DNA of 64,000 nucleotides, taken from NCBI GenBank assembly GCA_047602295.1, contig JASGHP010000001.1, forward strand, positions 186,001 to 250,000. Reading direction: 5' to 3'. Of the stretch, positions 1 to 8,395 are shown piece by piece (position 1 is the stretch's first letter; each line of letters starts with the position of its first letter). The stretch is from JACMLD01 sp047602295 (lineage in GTDB: Bacteria > Bacteroidota > Bacteroidia > Chitinophagales > Chitinophagaceae). The notes below the pieces were generated by a model. The model saw nothing but the letters and a program-made list of their open reading frames with translations. It searched no databases and was not told the origin of the DNA. The position numbers and the translations under genes were made by a program.

Positions 1-172
1 CGCTATATTCTGTAATATTATCTGCCGTATAATCATACACGTAAACGGATACGGTTTCAGGTTCTTTTCTTTCCGGCGGTGCAGTAGGGTTTACGTGCAG
101 TATTTCTTTTGTACGGTCTGTACCAAACAAAGCCGGCAGGCCCAGGTAGCGGAGGTATTTATTCTGCTGCAT
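1..172 (-). CDS. N-terminal fragment of a possible CorA-type Mg/Co transporter
   Basis: An open frame starts at an ATG at 172 on the minus strand and runs off the left edge, so only about 57 N-terminal residues are seen. The peptide begins MQQNKYLRYLGLPALFG and contains a short beta-type stretch (VSVYVYDYTADNITEYS). That resembles the soluble N-terminal domain of Bacteroidota CorA magnesium/cobalt channels, which often open with a basic leader followed by an 'I/V-x-V-x-D-Y' strand. No transmembrane or GMN signature is inside the window, so the name is a guess; the frame itself is well supported by codon use. Confidence 0.4.
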   Translation of the reverse strand, partial: MQQNKYLRYLGLPALFGTDRTKEILHVNPTAPPERKEPETVSVYVYDYTADNITEYS

Positions 173-233
173 TGGTTAAAGATAGAAAGATTTTTCCCCG
201 CAAATAATCAAAATGAGAATGATGAAAGAATCG

Positions 234-836
234 CTAATTGAATTTCCAGCCTTTTGCATGCAGAGCAGCTTTGCAATCAGAGCAAAATTCTTTTTCCTCG
301 TTAATAGGGTTTCCACCTTCTGCGTCTCGCATGAAACAAGTAGCAACTTTGCAATGTGACAAACCCATTGTATGTCCCAACTCGTGTATTGCTATTTTAA
401 ATAATTGATCGCTCTTGTTTTCTTTTGCCAGGCGAAAGGTAGAGGCTACGCATGCATTACCCGGACAAAATCCAAGACCCATTACGCCCCAATCTGAAAT
501 ATTTCCTTTGGTAGTGCTAATGTCTTTGTCTGTTATTCCAATTGTAACGCTTCCATTACCTGTTTGGCCAGCAAGAAAATTGATTAAAGAGTCTGCTCTA
601 TATCTTTTTCTTAATGGTGTATATGCTTTCGCAGGAAGATCAATTGGATCATTAAGTTTTACAAAGGGATAATTTTTTTTTAATGCCTTTACTACAAATT
701 CTACTTCTTCTTTTGGCATGCTAGAAAAAGGTTGCACACAAATTGTAACACCCTGTTGCTCTTTCCTTGATGTTGTTTGATGACAGGAAGCTAATGTTAC
801 CAAGACACAAAAAAAGAAAACTACTGTTTTTGCCAT
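234..836 (-). CDS. Lipoprotein archaemetzincin-family (M54-like) zinc metallopeptidase
   Basis: This 200-residue protein has a signal peptide ending in a lipobox (LASC, Cys about 18), so it should be an outer-surface or periplasmic lipoprotein. Residues about 150-190 carry HELGHTMGLSHC, then CFM, then CSDC. This is the archaemetzincin pattern HExxHxxGxxHC-x4-CxM-...-CxxC: three His zinc ligands with catalytic Glu, the Met-turn, and four Cys expected to bind a second structural zinc. The family is compact and its substrate is usually unknown. The gene stands alone, separated from the gene on its left-going 5' side by a strong hairpin. The fold call is firm; the substrate is not predictable. 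Confidence 0.8.
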   Translation of the reverse strand: MAKTVVFFFCVLVTLASCHQTTSRKEQQGVTICVQPFSSMPKEEVEFVVKALKKNYPFVKLNDPIDLPAKAYTPLRKRYRADSLINFLAGQTGNGSVTIGITDKDISTTKGNISDWGVMGLGFCPGNACVASTFRLAKENKSDQLFKIAIHELGHTMGLSHCKVATCFMRDAEGGNPINEEKEFCSDCKAALHAKGWKFN

Positions 837-870
837 TCTAGGTTCAAATTAAACGTTCTCAAATTTCCAT

Positions 871-905
871 TAAAAAGCCGGAACATTTGCCCCGGCTTTT
901 AATTT
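871..905 (-). terminator. Rho-independent terminator downstream of kdnB
   Basis: A perfect 9-bp stem (873-881 with 892-900, AAAAGCCGG/CCGGCTTTT) has a 10-nt loop and A/T tracts on both sides, so it could work in both directions. It lies 37 bp past the stop of the leftward kdnB-like gene. Confidence 0.8.
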
Positions 906-936
906 TGTATATCCGCCTAATCCTAAAAAATCCTAG

Positions 937-2010
937 TTATAGCTTCTCATATAATCTTCTCAACTTATCCCTGGTCATTATTTTTTCCCAGTCTTTGCCC
1001 AGTGCATTTTCCCAAAGTGGTTTCATACCCATTGATACATTTAGCATCTTTTCAAAATCTTCATCGCTTAAGCCTTTGCAAATGCCTTGTGGTATGTCAA
1101 TCTTGTTTTTCTCCACCATGTATTTAAACTCTTTCACCCCTTCCGGATAATAGTCTTCCAGGTGATTCATTACAATGCAATTGCCAATGCCATGTTTGGT
1201 ACCTAATAAATAACTCAATCCATAACTAACGGCATGGGCTACTCCAACCTGCGAGTAAGCAATGCTCATACCACCCGCATAAGAGGCCATCATTAGCATA
1301 TCATCGCATTCATCATCCCAGGTTGACTTCTCTACAAATACTTTCTGGCAAAGCTGCAGTGCCTTTTCGCCGTAACTTTTGCTAAACTCGTTTAAATAAG
1401 TACCCTGCAAACTTTCTATGCAATGGATATAGCAATCCATGCCTGTATAGAAACGCTGGTTGGCGGGTGCATTGGCGCATAATTCCGGATCCAGTACAAT
1501 CTGGTCAAAAGGGGTAAAGTCTGAATTCATGCCCAGCTTTTTTGTAGGTCCTGTTAGTACAGTTGTGCGGGATACTTCTGCACCTGTGCCACTTAATGTG
1601 GGGATGCCCGCCTTGTAAACACCGGGTTGCTTTACCAAATCCCATCCCTGGTAATCTGCAGATGAACCTGGATTGTTTATCATTAATGATACAGCCTTAG
1701 CCAAATCCATTGCAGAGCCGCCACCAATACCAATAACGCCACTAATGCTGCCAAACTCATCTTTCAATTGATTGGCAAGTTTGTCTACATAGCTTGTTTT
1801 GGGCTCGTAGGTTACATCTACATAAATAATTTTATCGTTGCCACGCAATGGTATGCGGTTGGCCAATGGCTTGCCTTCAAAAAAATGATCCAACAAAAAA
1901 ATCATTGGCTTTCCGGGTTTGCGCTGTGGTTCCAGTATTGCGTCAAGCTGGTTAAAACTACCCCGGCCATATACCACATAGCTAACCATCTTAAAATTGC
2001 GAAACGACAT
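937..2010 (-). CDS. kdnB: Iron-containing alcohol dehydrogenase, 3-deoxy-manno-octulosonate 8-oxidase (KdnB-like)
   Basis: A type III Fe-dependent alcohol dehydrogenase of 357 residues. The NAD-binding GGGSAMD segment and GTGAEVSR motif lie in the N-terminal half. Likely Fe ligands follow: Asp and His in YTGMDCYIHCIES, His in GVAHAVSYGL and His in TKHGIGN. The opening (MSFRNFK..YGRGSF) and the YTGMDCYIHC segment are characteristic of KdnB, which oxidises the C8 hydroxyl of Kdo before KdnA aminates it to 8-amino-Kdo for LPS. The ATG at 2010 is preferred; an upstream in-frame start at 2133 would add an implausible hydrophobic leader overlapping the divergent rhomboid gene. No KdnA aminotransferase is seen next to it, but kdsB and kdsD are in the window. 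Confidence 0.72.
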   Translation of the reverse strand: MSFRNFKMVSYVVYGRGSFNQLDAILEPQRKPGKPMIFLLDHFFEGKPLANRIPLRGNDKIIYVDVTYEPKTSYVDKLANQLKDEFGSISGVIGIGGGSAMDLAKAVSLMINNPGSSADYQGWDLVKQPGVYKAGIPTLSGTGAEVSRTTVLTGPTKKLGMNSDFTPFDQIVLDPELCANAPANQRFYTGMDCYIHCIESLQGTYLNEFSKSYGEKALQLCQKVFVEKSTWDDECDDMLMMASYAGGMSIAYSQVGVAHAVSYGLSYLLGTKHGIGNCIVMNHLEDYYPEGVKEFKYMVEKNKIDIPQGICKGLSDEDFEKMLNVSMGMKPLWENALGKDWEKIMTRDKLRRLYEKL

Positions 2011-2111
2011 AAGTATGAATTTTAGAAGTGCGAATTTACAGTAATAAAAAATAAATAGAAGAAGGCATTCCTTAATGAAAAAAAGCATAAACTTGGCACA
2101 AATACATCCCG

Positions 2112-3605
2112 ATGCCTGAACTGGAAAAATCAATTAGTGTAGAGGGAACGAATAAGGAATCTATCCTCTCTTTTTGCTACAGTAGTTTTATTGCATTAGA
2201 CTGGCCTGTTCTTTTTGCGGGAGACAAGAATCTTATTGCATTCACCAAACAAAACTGGCGTTCAAACAGCCAGCGCATTATTGTAACTGCCGATGAGAAT
2301 TCTCTTTTCGTAAAAAGCGAAATGACCGGAAGTGAAATGGTTGATATCAGCAGAAAAAACAAACAAAACATTGAAGACTTCTTAACAGCTTTTGAATCTG
2401 CAAAATTGTCTGTTCAACCTACAGAAGATGAAAACAATAAAAAAGCCATTGCGCAACTAAGGGAGGAAACGCAAAAAGCAGCTGCTGAACAGGCAGAAGA
2501 GCAGGCAGAAGTTGCCAAAGCACTAAACCTTGCCGGCAGCAATTTATACGCCACCTATACTATCATTGCATTAAACATACTCGTGTTTATACTGATGGTG
2601 GCAGATGGCGCAGGTATTATGGAGCCCAACGGGCTGGTTCATATAAAATGGGGAAGTAATTACGGGCCATTAACACTAAGCGGAGATTGGTGGCGCCTTA
2701 TCACCAATATGTTCATTCATTTTGGTTTTATCCATATTGCCATGAACATGTACACATTTTATATGGTAGGCATCTACCTTGAACCATTGCTTGGAAAAAT
2801 ACGGTATGTGGCAGCATACCTGTGCACAGGTGTTCTTGCAAGCATTACAAGTCTATGGTGGCATACCATTCCGGCAAACAGTGCAGGCGCATCGGGTGCT
2901 ATATTTGGTATGTATGGTTTGTTCCTTGCTTTTTTAATACCCAAATTAATTCCCGATGTGGTGCGCAAAGGCCTGCTGCAGAGCATTGTTATTTTTATTA
3001 TTTATAACCTCGTTTATGGAATGAAGGGCGGCGTAGATAACTCAGCACATATTGGCGGGTTAATAAGTGGATTTGTTATTGGGGGGCTCTATATTGTAAG
3101 TATTAAAAAAGAAAGACAGGGGCAAAAGGCGGTTTGGACACTGCCGCTTGCAATAGCTCTTACCATTGCCATTACTGTTTTTTATTTAAAGCAGCATAAA
3201 ACTTCTGATGATGTACGACAGGGTATCCTAAGTGAAATAAAAGAGATTGGCTATAAAGACACTGAGAAATTTAATGACGCTTATAACCGGTTTGTAGAAC
3301 TACAAAAGAATGCATTGCTTCCAATGAGCGATACAACCATACAGGATGAAGAAAGGGCAAAACAACTGAAGGAAAAATCTATGCCCGAATGGGAGAGCGC
3401 CGCAAACCTGGCTAAACAAATGCAGGAATATGATGTGAGTGCTAGAATGAAATCAAAAGCCGGCCTTGTATTACAATATATACAATTGCGGGAAAAAGAG
3501 ATCTCCGTTATTGATGATATTGTAACAAAAAAAGCTTCAACCAGCCAGCTCGATCTTGTGCGGGATGAAATCAACAAAATATTGGAAAAACTTAACAGCA
3601 AATAG
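2112..3605 (+). CDS. Rhomboid-family intramembrane serine protease
   Basis: The 497-residue protein has about 140 soluble N-terminal residues with an Ala/Glu/Gln-rich helix, then a multi-helix membrane core. The rhomboid signatures are clear: WRLITNMFIHFGFIHIAMNMY, GASGAIFG with the nucleophile Ser near residue 258, and AHIGG with the catalytic His near residue 312. A soluble helical tail of about 150 residues follows. The N- and C-terminal extensions are longer than in minimal GlpG-type rhomboids and may recognise substrate or partners. The gene is divergent from kdnB. Substrate unknown. Confidence 0.88.
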   Translation: MPELEKSISVEGTNKESILSFCYSSFIALDWPVLFAGDKNLIAFTKQNWRSNSQRIIVTADENSLFVKSEMTGSEMVDISRKNKQNIEDFLTAFESAKLSVQPTEDENNKKAIAQLREETQKAAAEQAEEQAEVAKALNLAGSNLYATYTIIALNILVFILMVADGAGIMEPNGLVHIKWGSNYGPLTLSGDWWRLITNMFIHFGFIHIAMNMYTFYMVGIYLEPLLGKIRYVAAYLCTGVLASITSLWWHTIPANSAGASGAIFGMYGLFLAFLIPKLIPDVVRKGLLQSIVIFIIYNLVYGMKGGVDNSAHIGGLISGFVIGGLYIVSIKKERQGQKAVWTLPLAIALTIAITVFYLKQHKTSDDVRQGILSEIKEIGYKDTEKFNDAYNRFVELQKNALLPMSDTTIQDEERAKQLKEKSMPEWESAANLAKQMQEYDVSARMKSKAGLVLQYIQLREKEISVIDDIVTKKASTSQLDLVRDEINKILEKLNSK

Positions 3606-3613
3606 TGTTTGCT

Positions 3614-4963
3614 TTAAGAAATCAGTTTTTTCTCCAAATCTTCCAACGATACATTTTTGGTTTCAGGCATTTTGGTTAATACCCATACTAATTGCAACAC
3701 CATCATACTGGCAAGAAAAGCAAAAATTATCCAGGGATCGTCTTTAAGAATGCCATTGTCCTTATCTAAAAATACAGGCGTAATTAAAGTAATGATAGCC
3801 GCAAATATCCAGTGGATGCTGGCGCCAAACGATTGACCGAGGGCCCTGATTTTGTTGGGAAATATTTCTGATATAAATACCCAGATAACTGCTCCCTGAC
3901 CTACCGCATGAGAAGCTATAAAAATCAACAAGAACACCATTAAAAAACCCGGACTGGCATGTGCTTTAAACGCATAGGCTACCATGCCCAGGCTGATGAT
4001 ATAACCCAAAGAGCCAATAATCATCAATGTTTTTCTGCCCAGCCTGTCTATAAGATATAAACCCACAAAAGTGAAAATAAGATTGGTGCCGCCAATGGCA
4101 ATAGAGTTCAACAACGATTCTTTTTCACCCAAACCAATTCTTGATAAAATTTCCGGAGCGTAATAAAGTATAAAGTTGATACCAGAAAGCTGGTTGAAAA
4201 AAGCAATAAAAAATGCCAGCCAGATAATCTTGCTATGCTTGGCACTAAAAAAGTCTGACGTTGTTCCGGATGTGGCTTCATGTTTATTGCTTTCAATAAT
4301 AGTAGCTATCTCAGCATTGGTATCGGTTATGCCTAGATCTCTTAATATTTTTTTTGCGGCTTCCTGATCATTTTTTCGGGTAATCAGCCAACGCGGACTT
4401 TCCGGCACACCCAACACCATGGCAGTATAAATAGCAGAAGGTATTGCCAACACACCCAGCATCCAGCGCCAATCGTTTTCTCCACCAACACCTTTTAAAA
4501 AATAGTTGGAAAGAAAGGCTATCAATATGCCAAATACAATATTAAACTGGTACATAGCACCCAGTCTGCCGCGTGTGGCGGGTGTAGAAATTTCTGAAAT
4601 ATAGGTAGGTGCCACAACGGAAGAAATGCCGATGCCCAATCCGCCAATAAAGCGGAAAAAAGAAAACATATAAGGACCGGTTGCCAACGCAGAACCAAAT
4701 GCAGATGCAGCAAATAAAATACCTACCCAAAGCAATACTTTTTTGCGGCCATATTTTTCTGCAGGTATGCCGCCAAACAATGCGCCAACTACAGTGCCCC
4801 AAAGCGCCATTGACATAATAAAAATACCATGAAATAAAGTGCTGGTATGCCAGAGATATTTTATAGGCTGATTGGCACCCGAAATAACTACTGTATCAAA
4901 ACCAAAGATGAAACCAGCCAGTGCAGCTACCACCGACCATTGAAAGAGTTTGTTTTTGTTCAT
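3614..4963 (-). CDS. MFS sugar porter (XylE/GLUT-like)
   Basis: A 12-helix major facilitator superfamily transporter of the sugar porter subfamily. Visible signatures are GFDTVVISGANQ in helix 1, RKK/GRRK-type loops after helices 2 and 8 (EKYGRKKVLLW, DRLGRKTLMI), PESPRWLITRKN at the central loop, QLSGINFILYYAPEI in helix 7 and PETKNVSLEDLE at the C terminus. These are diagnostic of proton-coupled or facilitative hexose/pentose transporters such as XylE. The ATG at 4963 is preferred over an upstream TTG at 4969. It converges with the rhomboid gene with an 8-bp gap. The sugar cannot be determined from sequence. Confidence 0.88.
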   Translation of the reverse strand: MNKNKLFQWSVVAALAGFIFGFDTVVISGANQPIKYLWHTSTLFHGIFIMSMALWGTVVGALFGGIPAEKYGRKKVLLWVGILFAASAFGSALATGPYMFSFFRFIGGLGIGISSVVAPTYISEISTPATRGRLGAMYQFNIVFGILIAFLSNYFLKGVGGENDWRWMLGVLAIPSAIYTAMVLGVPESPRWLITRKNDQEAAKKILRDLGITDTNAEIATIIESNKHEATSGTTSDFFSAKHSKIIWLAFFIAFFNQLSGINFILYYAPEILSRIGLGEKESLLNSIAIGGTNLIFTFVGLYLIDRLGRKTLMIIGSLGYIISLGMVAYAFKAHASPGFLMVFLLIFIASHAVGQGAVIWVFISEIFPNKIRALGQSFGASIHWIFAAIITLITPVFLDKDNGILKDDPWIIFAFLASMMVLQLVWVLTKMPETKNVSLEDLEKKLIS

Positions 4964-5034
4964 GAGCAATCATTGTATTGAAGAAAGGGTAAGGTAAGAA
5001 AAGTTGATGGAAAGCAAACTCATTTGCTTGGATA

Positions 5035-5192
5035 ATAGAACGCAGATTTTTATGATTGGACAGATAGGTTATGATTTGTTTTCTATTATTACAAAACGAT
5101 CAGCGTAAATCAGCAAGAAAGTATATCCCGTAGGGTTTTAAAGAAGGTATAATCATGATTTATCCTTTCAATCATAAAAATCTGCGTTCTAT
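5035..5192. repeat. Inverted-repeat element with 24-bp arms
   Basis: The 24-bp word ATAGAACGCAGATTTTTATG+ATTG at 5035-5058 recurs as its exact reverse complement at 5169-5192, enclosing about 110 bp. The same 24-bp word occurs again at 63820-63843 near the right edge of the window, so this is a dispersed intergenic repeat. No coding potential is seen. Confidence 0.8.
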
Positions 5193-5200
5193 CATAAAAT

Positions 5201-5236
5201 AAAAACGGCGACCTTTTTTAAAGTCGCCGTTTTCTA
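5201..5236. terminator. Bidirectional hairpin terminator
   Basis: An 11-bp stem AAAACGGCGAC/GTCGCCGTTTT (5202-5212 with 5223-5233) with A/T tracts on both sides. It sits next to the inverted-repeat element and could stop transcription from either side of the gene-free 4964-5842 stretch. Confidence 0.7.
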
Positions 5237-5344
5237 TTGGCTCAGAAATTTGAATGTCGTTTAGAACAGATGGAAGATTGGATTTCTGAGTACGATTAAT
5301 GCGTTTTCTTAGGACTTGGATAATTTGGACGGACAAATGGTTTT

Positions 5345-5545
5345 GGGTCTTCTTTCGGATAACTGGATACTGGTCTCTTTTCTAAGGATTTGATTCGGAT
5401 TCTTCTTCGGATAATTGAACTTGTCTGGTCTTCTAGGGTTGGATGTTGGCTCTTCTTTGGATAATTGAATTCGTCTGGTTTTCTAAGGCTGGATTCGGGT
5501 TCTTCTAAGGATTCTTGGTCTGGGCTTTTTGTAGGATTCTCGGAT
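5345..5545. repeat. Degenerate tandem repeat of ~50 bp, four units
   Basis: G/T-rich units share the core 'TCTTCTTtCGGATAAtTG...TGGTyTTCTA'. The GGATAA/GGATT cores sit at about 5356, 5408, 5458 and 5508, i.e. spacings of 52, 50 and 50 bp. A 112-codon open frame on the minus strand (5296-5634) crosses the array. The period is not a multiple of three and the peptide is a Lys/Pro/Ser/Glu-rich jumble, so a protein is unlikely. The whole gap 4964-5842 holds only this array, the inverted repeat, the hairpin at 5201 and the one at 5698. Confidence 0.65.
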
Positions 5546-5697
5546 TTAAGGTTTAGGGGTTTTCTACGGTTTAGGATTTCGGGGTTATCAGGGGATTTGG
5601 ATATTTCGTTCTTGCTGATACAAAGATGCAACACAGATAGCCCCTAATGAAACTAATTCGGCATTGGGGCAGTTTCTTTCGATAAATGGAGCAAAAA

Positions 5698-5830
5698 AGC
5701 CGTTAGCCACTAGCTACAAGCTGCTAGCCCTTTTGAGTCGAAGTGAGACTCTTGTTATAAAAGTCATTTCCGGGGAAGCGCTTGCAGCTTGCAGCTTGAA
5801 TCTTGCAGCTGCCTTAAAGCGTTAACGGCT
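5698..5830. repeat. Nested inverted repeat of low-complexity words downstream of kdsB
   Basis: AGCCGTTA (5698-5705) pairs with TAACGGCT (5823-5830). Inside it, AGCTACAAGCTGC (5712-5724) pairs with GCAGCTTGCAGCT (5784-5796) with one mismatch. It starts 12 bp past the kdsB stop and may act as its transcript end. Confidence 0.6.
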
Positions 5831-5842
5831 AATAACTCCCCT

Positions 5843-6580
5843 TTAGGGGTTAGGGGGTAACAGCTTCGCCGCCTTTACGAGGTCTTCCGGCGTGTCTATT
5901 TCCACCCCCATATAATCCGTCACCACCATTTTAAGCGGAATGCCATGTTCAAGATAACGCAGGCATTCTACTTTTTCGGCGGCTTCAAGTGGCGTCATGG
6001 GCCATTGCGTAAAGTCCATCAATGCCTGTTTGCGAAATGCGTATACGCCAATATGTTCGTAATAAACAATCGGCAACTCTTTATTGCGCGGATAAGGCAA
6101 TACACTGCGGGAAAACATCAGGGAATTCATTTGCAGGTCTACAGCAACTTTTACATAATTAGGATCTTCAATCAGGCTTTGCTCTTTCAGCACCTGCATC
6201 AATGATGCCACCTGCACTTTTTTTCCAGCCTCTCCTTCAAATACCTGTAATAGCTTTTCTAACGGTTGTTTTTTTACAAAGGGTTCATCGCCCTGCACGT
6301 TTACAATAATGTCTACCTCCATATCTGCTACTGCTTCGGCAATACGGTCGCTACCGCTTTCATGTTCCTTCTTACTCATAACGGCTTTGCCGCCGTGCGT
6401 TGTAATTTCTTTGTATATGATATCGCTGTCCGTTACCACCCATACTTCATCAAACAAACCCGTACTTACTGTATTGTCGTAGGTATGGCGTATTACAGGT
6501 TTATCACCCAAAACCTGCATCAGTTTGGCCGGAAAACGGGTGGCTGCATAGCGAGCCGGTATCATGGCTATCATCTTCAT
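5843..6580 (-). CDS. kdsB: 3-deoxy-manno-octulosonate cytidylyltransferase (CMP-Kdo synthetase)
   Basis: The protein is 245 residues, the normal KdsB length. It opens with the nucleotidyltransferase signature MIPARYAATRFPAKLM (CTP-binding loop). VVTDSD and NVQGDEPF follow, as expected for the metal and CTP sites, and then conserved segments around YYEHIGVYAFRKQAL. The enzyme activates Kdo with CTP for transfer to lipid A in the cytoplasm. It stands alone. The last codons (Pro-Pro-Asn-Pro-stop) fall in a CCCCTAA repeat that recurs at intergenic sites in this window. With kdsD and the KdnB-like enzyme it indicates a Kdo-containing LPS. Confidence 0.95.
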   Translation of the reverse strand: MKMIAMIPARYAATRFPAKLMQVLGDKPVIRHTYDNTVSTGLFDEVWVVTDSDIIYKEITTHGGKAVMSKKEHESGSDRIAEAVADMEVDIIVNVQGDEPFVKKQPLEKLLQVFEGEAGKKVQVASLMQVLKEQSLIEDPNYVKVAVDLQMNSLMFSRSVLPYPRNKELPIVYYEHIGVYAFRKQALMDFTQWPMTPLEAAEKVECLRYLEHGIPLKMVVTDYMGVEIDTPEDLVKAAKLLPPNP

Positions 6581-6755
6581 GCGTTAAAGATAAAGAAGAT
6601 AAAGTGTGCTATAATGCATAGCTATTACAAAAGCATATTCATTTAACCAAACGTGTAATAATGGCTTCAACCATCCTGCTTCATACTGCCTTGTTATTCC
6701 AGTTCTTAATTGCAAAAAATAAAACCTGTTGCGTTCAATTTATACCCCGAATCCT

Positions 6756-6763
6756 TATATTTG
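6756..6763 (+). promoter_or_regulatory. Bacteroidota -7 box (TATATTTG)
   Basis: TATATTTG matches the TAnnTTTG -7 consensus of Bacteroidota sigma-A promoters, 56 bp upstream of the ATP-grasp gene. No good -33 TTTG stands at 19-21 bp; the nearest TTG is 24 bp upstream, so this is tentative. Confidence 0.4.
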
Positions 6764-6818
6764 AAAAGGAACACATCAACGATTGCATGTAGTTTATAAA
6801 CCTAAAATTTAAACCGCC

Positions 6819-8267
6819 ATGCAAGCCACCGAATTGCTCAATAGCTACTTTGTAGATGCACGCACCTGGGACGAAATGTACAATAACAGTACAGTAAGAG
6901 ACCAGTATAAAGGTGCCGTGGAGTTTCTGCAACAGTTAAGCATTGATGAACTGAATAAAAAGGAAGAACAGGCCAAAAGACTCTTCATGAGCCAGGGTAT
7001 TACTTTCACCGTATACAGCAGCGGTGAAGGCATAGAAAAGATATTTCCCTTCGACATTATCCCCCGCATTATTACCGCTGCTGAGTGGAGCTATATAGAA
7101 ACAGGTATCAAGCAACGCCTTAAAGCATTGAACCTTTTTTTAAAGGATGTTTATCACGAGCAGTTTATCATTAAAGATGGCATTGTGCCGATTGACATGA
7201 TATACAGCTGCCCGCATTACCTGCGTGAGATGTATAACTTCCCGGTGCCTTACGATATTTATGTGCACATTGCGGGCATTGATTTAATCCGCAACAGCGA
7301 TGGAACATTTTATATACTGGAAGATAATTTGCGTACACCCAGCGGCGTTAGTTACATGCTGGAAAACCGCGAAATAACCAAACGCATCTTCCCCGACCTG
7401 ATTCCTAAAAACAATGTAAGGCCGGTAACTGAGTATCCTACCATTTTACATAAAAACCTTGTATCGCTTTCGCCAAGGCAGATTGCCAATCCTACCGTGG
7501 TGGTGTTAACGCCTGGCATTTACAACTCTGCTTATTTTGAACATACTACCCTTGCCCGCATGATGGGTGTGGAACTGGTAGAAGGAAGAGACCTGGTGGT
7601 AGACAATCATCGTGTGTATATGAAGACCACAACAGGTTTGCAACAGGTAGATGTTATTTATAGAAGAGTAGACGATGATTACCTTGACCCGCTGGTGTTT
7701 AAATCTGAAAGTGCGTTGGGTGTAGCAGGTCTTATGAGTGCATACAGAAAAGGAAACGTAGCTATTGTAAATGCAGTAGGCAATGGAGTGGCGGATGATA
7801 AAGCCATTTACACTTTTGTTCCGGATATGATTAAATATTACCTGAACGAAGAACCGATATTGAAGAATGTGCCTACTTATCAGTTAGAGAACAAAGACCA
7901 TCTGAAGCATGTGTTTGATGATATCCACAATATGGTTATCAAAAAAACAAATGGAAGTGGTGGTTATGGCATGCTGATGGGCCATGCAGCCAGTGACCAC
8001 GAAATTGCTGAATACAAAGTAGAAGTGTTGAAAGATCCACGGCAGTTTATTGCGCAACCAATCATCAGCCTTTCTTCTGCACCATGTTATATGGGTGGAA
8101 AACTGCAGCCAAGGCGCATAGATTTACGCCCTTATGCTTTGTGCGGACCAGGCGGTATAGAGATTGTGCCAGGAGGATTAACAAGGGTGGCGCTGCGCGA
8201 AGGATCGCTGGTAGTAAATTCATCGCAGGGTGGCGGTAGTAAAGACACCTGGGTATTGGCGACGTAG
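6819..8267 (+). CDS. Circularly permuted ATP-grasp type 2 family protein
   Basis: A 482-residue protein of the CP_ATPgrasp_2 (formerly DUF404/DUF407) family. Landmarks include the FPFDIIPRII segment, an acidic DGTFYILEDNLRTPSGVSYMLENRE block with likely Mg/ATP-binding residues, the Gly-rich KKTNGSGGYGMLMG loop, and the RRIDLRPYALCG and SSQGGGSKDTWVL C-terminal blocks. The family is predicted to ligate amino acids or peptides, but no reaction is established. It is first of three co-directional genes (ATP-grasp, alpha-E, transglutaminase), a cluster conserved in many bacteria and thought to act in peptide synthesis or remodelling. Confidence 0.9.
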   Translation: MQATELLNSYFVDARTWDEMYNNSTVRDQYKGAVEFLQQLSIDELNKKEEQAKRLFMSQGITFTVYSSGEGIEKIFPFDIIPRIITAAEWSYIETGIKQRLKALNLFLKDVYHEQFIIKDGIVPIDMIYSCPHYLREMYNFPVPYDIYVHIAGIDLIRNSDGTFYILEDNLRTPSGVSYMLENREITKRIFPDLIPKNNVRPVTEYPTILHKNLVSLSPRQIANPTVVVLTPGIYNSAYFEHTTLARMMGVELVEGRDLVVDNHRVYMKTTTGLQQVDVIYRRVDDDYLDPLVFKSESALGVAGLMSAYRKGNVAIVNAVGNGVADDKAIYTFVPDMIKYYLNEEPILKNVPTYQLENKDHLKHVFDDIHNMVIKKTNGSGGYGMLMGHAASDHEIAEYKVEVLKDPRQFIAQPIISLSSAPCYMGGKLQPRRIDLRPYALCGPGGIEIVPGGLTRVALREGSLVVNSSQGGGSKDTWVLAT

Positions 8268-8269
8268 AA

Positions 8270-8367
8270 GACAGGTGAAGGGTATAAGGCAAGAGGTTTA
8301 AGGACTAAGTAAACCATTTTGCTGCCAGCATACAAACACCTTACACCCTATACCATTAACCTTAATT
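8270..8367. repeat. Intergenic imperfect hairpin of 'AAGGTATAAGG' words
   Basis: The gap between the first two genes of the ATP-grasp cluster holds runs of AAGG/TTTAAGG words followed by CCTTACACCCTATACC-type words, roughly complementary. Similar structures lie at 9335-9432 and 15564-15648. Confidence 0.5.
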
Positions 8368-8395
8368 ATGCCCTAACCAAAAAACAAAATAATAG

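Noticed and set aside
5296..5634. 112-codon frame on the minus strand as a Lys/Pro-rich protein
   Set aside because: It runs through a ~50-bp tandem repeat whose period is not a multiple of three; no start context and no protein-like pattern.
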